This document shows, piece by piece, positions 41,785-42,606 of a stretch of 42,606 nt of DNA. Location of the stretch: NCBI GenBank assembly GCA_900316495.1, contig ONDC01000041.1, positions 1-42,606 on the forward strand. The letters run 5' to 3'. A program made the position numbers and the translations under genes. The notes below the pieces were generated by a model, which saw nothing but the letters and a program-made list of their open reading frames with translations, had not been told where the DNA came from and searched no databases. This stretch comes from an uncultured Eubacteriales bacterium. Its GTDB lineage: Bacteria > Bacillota > Clostridia > Oscillospirales > Acutalibacteraceae. How positions within the stretch are numbered: position 1 is the first letter of the stretch; each line of letters starts with the position of its first letter.

Positions 41785-42339
41785 ATGAAAATGCAGCTTG
41801 ACAACTCGGTAAAAAACATTCGCGTCGGGCTTAGCTGGACCTCCGGAAGGGAATACAGCTTCGACCTCGACCTTTCGGCGTTTCTGCTCGACGAAAAGGA
41901 GCTTGCGCGCGGAGACGAGGATTTTGTGTTTTACAACAATCCCGTATCGGTGGGAGAAGCGCTCAGGCTGAGCGGCGACGACCGCAGCGGTATCGTGAAC
42001 GGCACGAATGAGTCAATTTATGTGGAATTGGAAAAAATCCCGGAGAACATCCGCAAGGTCGTGTTTTGCGTCACCTTTGACGAGACGGAGGAGGAACATA
42101 TTTTCGGGGAAGCCGAGAGTATTGTGCTGTACGCGGCGGGAGTGACCGACGAATTTGATAAGGGCGACAGCCAATTCTGCTCGATCGATCTGGCAAAGCA
42201 CTGCGCCCAGAGCTGCGCGATGGCTGTGCTGGCGCTGAGCCGGAGTGAAACGGGCTGGGAGTACGATATCATCTGCGACAGCGCCGACTTTGGTCTGCTC
42301 GAGCTTTGCAGCCGTTACGGACTCGCGGCGGAGGTTTGA
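41785..42339 (+). CDS. TerD-family stress protein, second copy with altered calcium loop
   Basis: A 184-residue TerD-domain protein. It has IRVGLSW, FDLDLSAFLLD, DEDFVFYNN and RLSGDDRSGIVNGTNESIYVELEKIP, all diagnostic. Compared with the first copy, the Asp of the second GD pair in the calcium loop is Thr (NGTNE versus NGDNE), so calcium binding may be weaker. The two copies are diverged and not a recent duplication. AGGAG (41768-41772) favours ATG 41785 over ATG 41773. A strong terminator follows, closing the three-gene unit. Confidence 0.92.
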   Translation: MKMQLDNSVKNIRVGLSWTSGREYSFDLDLSAFLLDEKELARGDEDFVFYNNPVSVGEALRLSGDDRSGIVNGTNESIYVELEKIPENIRKVVFCVTFDETEEEHIFGEAESIVLYAAGVTDEFDKGDSQFCSIDLAKHCAQSCAMAVLALSRSETGWEYDIICDSADFGLLELCSRYGLAAEV

Positions 42340-42367
42340 CCATTACTATACTAATTATATGCATAAG

Positions 42368-42408
42368 ACCGGCATTCCCTTTCAAAGCGGAGGGACATGC
42401 CGGTTTTT
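42368..42408 (+). terminator. Terminator of the TerD cluster
   Basis: ACCGGCAT-TCCCT and AGGGA-C-ATGCCGGT form a long stem with one internal mismatch and a TTTTT end, 28 nt after the stop. Confidence 0.9.
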
Positions 42409-42535
42409 CATTAGTTGTGTGGGATATGTCAGCAGACGCTTATGACTTCGGAGGAAAATGCCGGTAAATTTTGACGAGAAATGTCTGGGGAAACGCAGCA
42501 CATTTCACAAACATGAAAAAAGAGGAAAAAAGGGG

Positions 42536-42564
42536 TTGACAATGGAGGAATGAAGTGATAGAAT
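42536..42564 (+). promoter_or_regulatory. Strong promoter leading out of the window
   Basis: TTGACA (42536-42541), 17 nt, TAGAAT (42559-42564), after A/G-rich sequence that could act as an UP-like element. No start codon with a ribosome site follows in the last 40 nt. A stable-RNA operon such as rRNA is a plausible target, but the product is not visible. Confidence 0.7.
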
Positions 42565-42606
42565 AGCAAAGCTGTCGCAGAGAGACGGGAGCAAAGAGCG
42601 CAGAAA

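Overview
The window looks like the chromosome of a gut-type Clostridia bacterium, probably Oscillospirales/Ruminococcaceae. Reasons: a CIRCE-controlled heat-shock gene, single-chain glycyl-tRNA synthetase, a GlgC/GlgD glycogen operon, an SPxTG-type sorting signal, sigma-A promoters close to consensus, a tRNA with encoded CCA, and frequent TTG starts. This placement is inferred from gene content, not from a database search. Almost all genes are ordinary chromosomal ones; accessory material lies mainly at about 9.7-13.9 kb and 31.7-35.0 kb.

Layout. 1-2.1 kb: start of a nucleotidyltransferase (minus strand) divergent from a secreted six-SH3 protein whose promoter is duplicated in a 45-bp tandem repeat. 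2.2-4.7 kb: tRNA-Gly(CCC), glyS and a lipoprotein gene, all on the minus strand. 4.9-6.9 kb: htpG behind a perfect CIRCE operator. 7.1-7.9 kb: two small related cysteine-rich proteins. 8.0-9.7 kb: membrane-anchored SH3 plus beta-lactamase-fold protein. 9.7-10.6 kb: a palindromic MITE-like repeat and a decayed gene relic. 10.6-13.9 kb: a cell-wall-anchored repeat protein gene broken by two out-of-frame junctions. 14.1-24.6 kb: housekeeping genes (pgi, a small P-loop protein, yceD-rpmF, DUF512 radical-SAM/der/plsY/gpsA, a HAD phosphatase, a nitroreductase, pfkA). 24.9-31.4 kb: glycogen operon glgB-glgC-glgD-glgA. 31.4-35.6 kb: DUF1330 protein, Rpn-type nuclease/transposase, XRE regulator, histidine phosphatase, HPr-like protein with a structured leader, deoxycytidylate deaminase. 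35.8-40.0 kb: P-type Ca2+ ATPase and citrate synthase. 40.2-42.3 kb: a three-gene TerD cluster. The window ends at a strong promoter.

How the genes work together. Pgi, Pfk and citrate synthase belong to central carbon metabolism, and GlgC/GlgD/GlgA/GlgB would store glucose-1-phosphate as glycogen. However, the GlgA here has lost three residues that bind donor or act in catalysis in characterised bacterial glycogen synthases, so it may be a pseudoenzyme. GlgB carries a Lys/Ala/Pro-rich tail of 63-bp repeats, frameshifted by a 4-bp insertion. Der, PlsY and GpsA couple ribosome assembly with phospholipid precursor synthesis; YceD and L32 form the usual ribosomal pair.

Most worth following up: the divergent GlgA; the TerD / unknown helical protein / TerD operon; the unassigned structured leader of the HPr-like gene; the broken surface gene whose two breaks share one left junction; and the Rpn gene bracketed by near-identical terminators.
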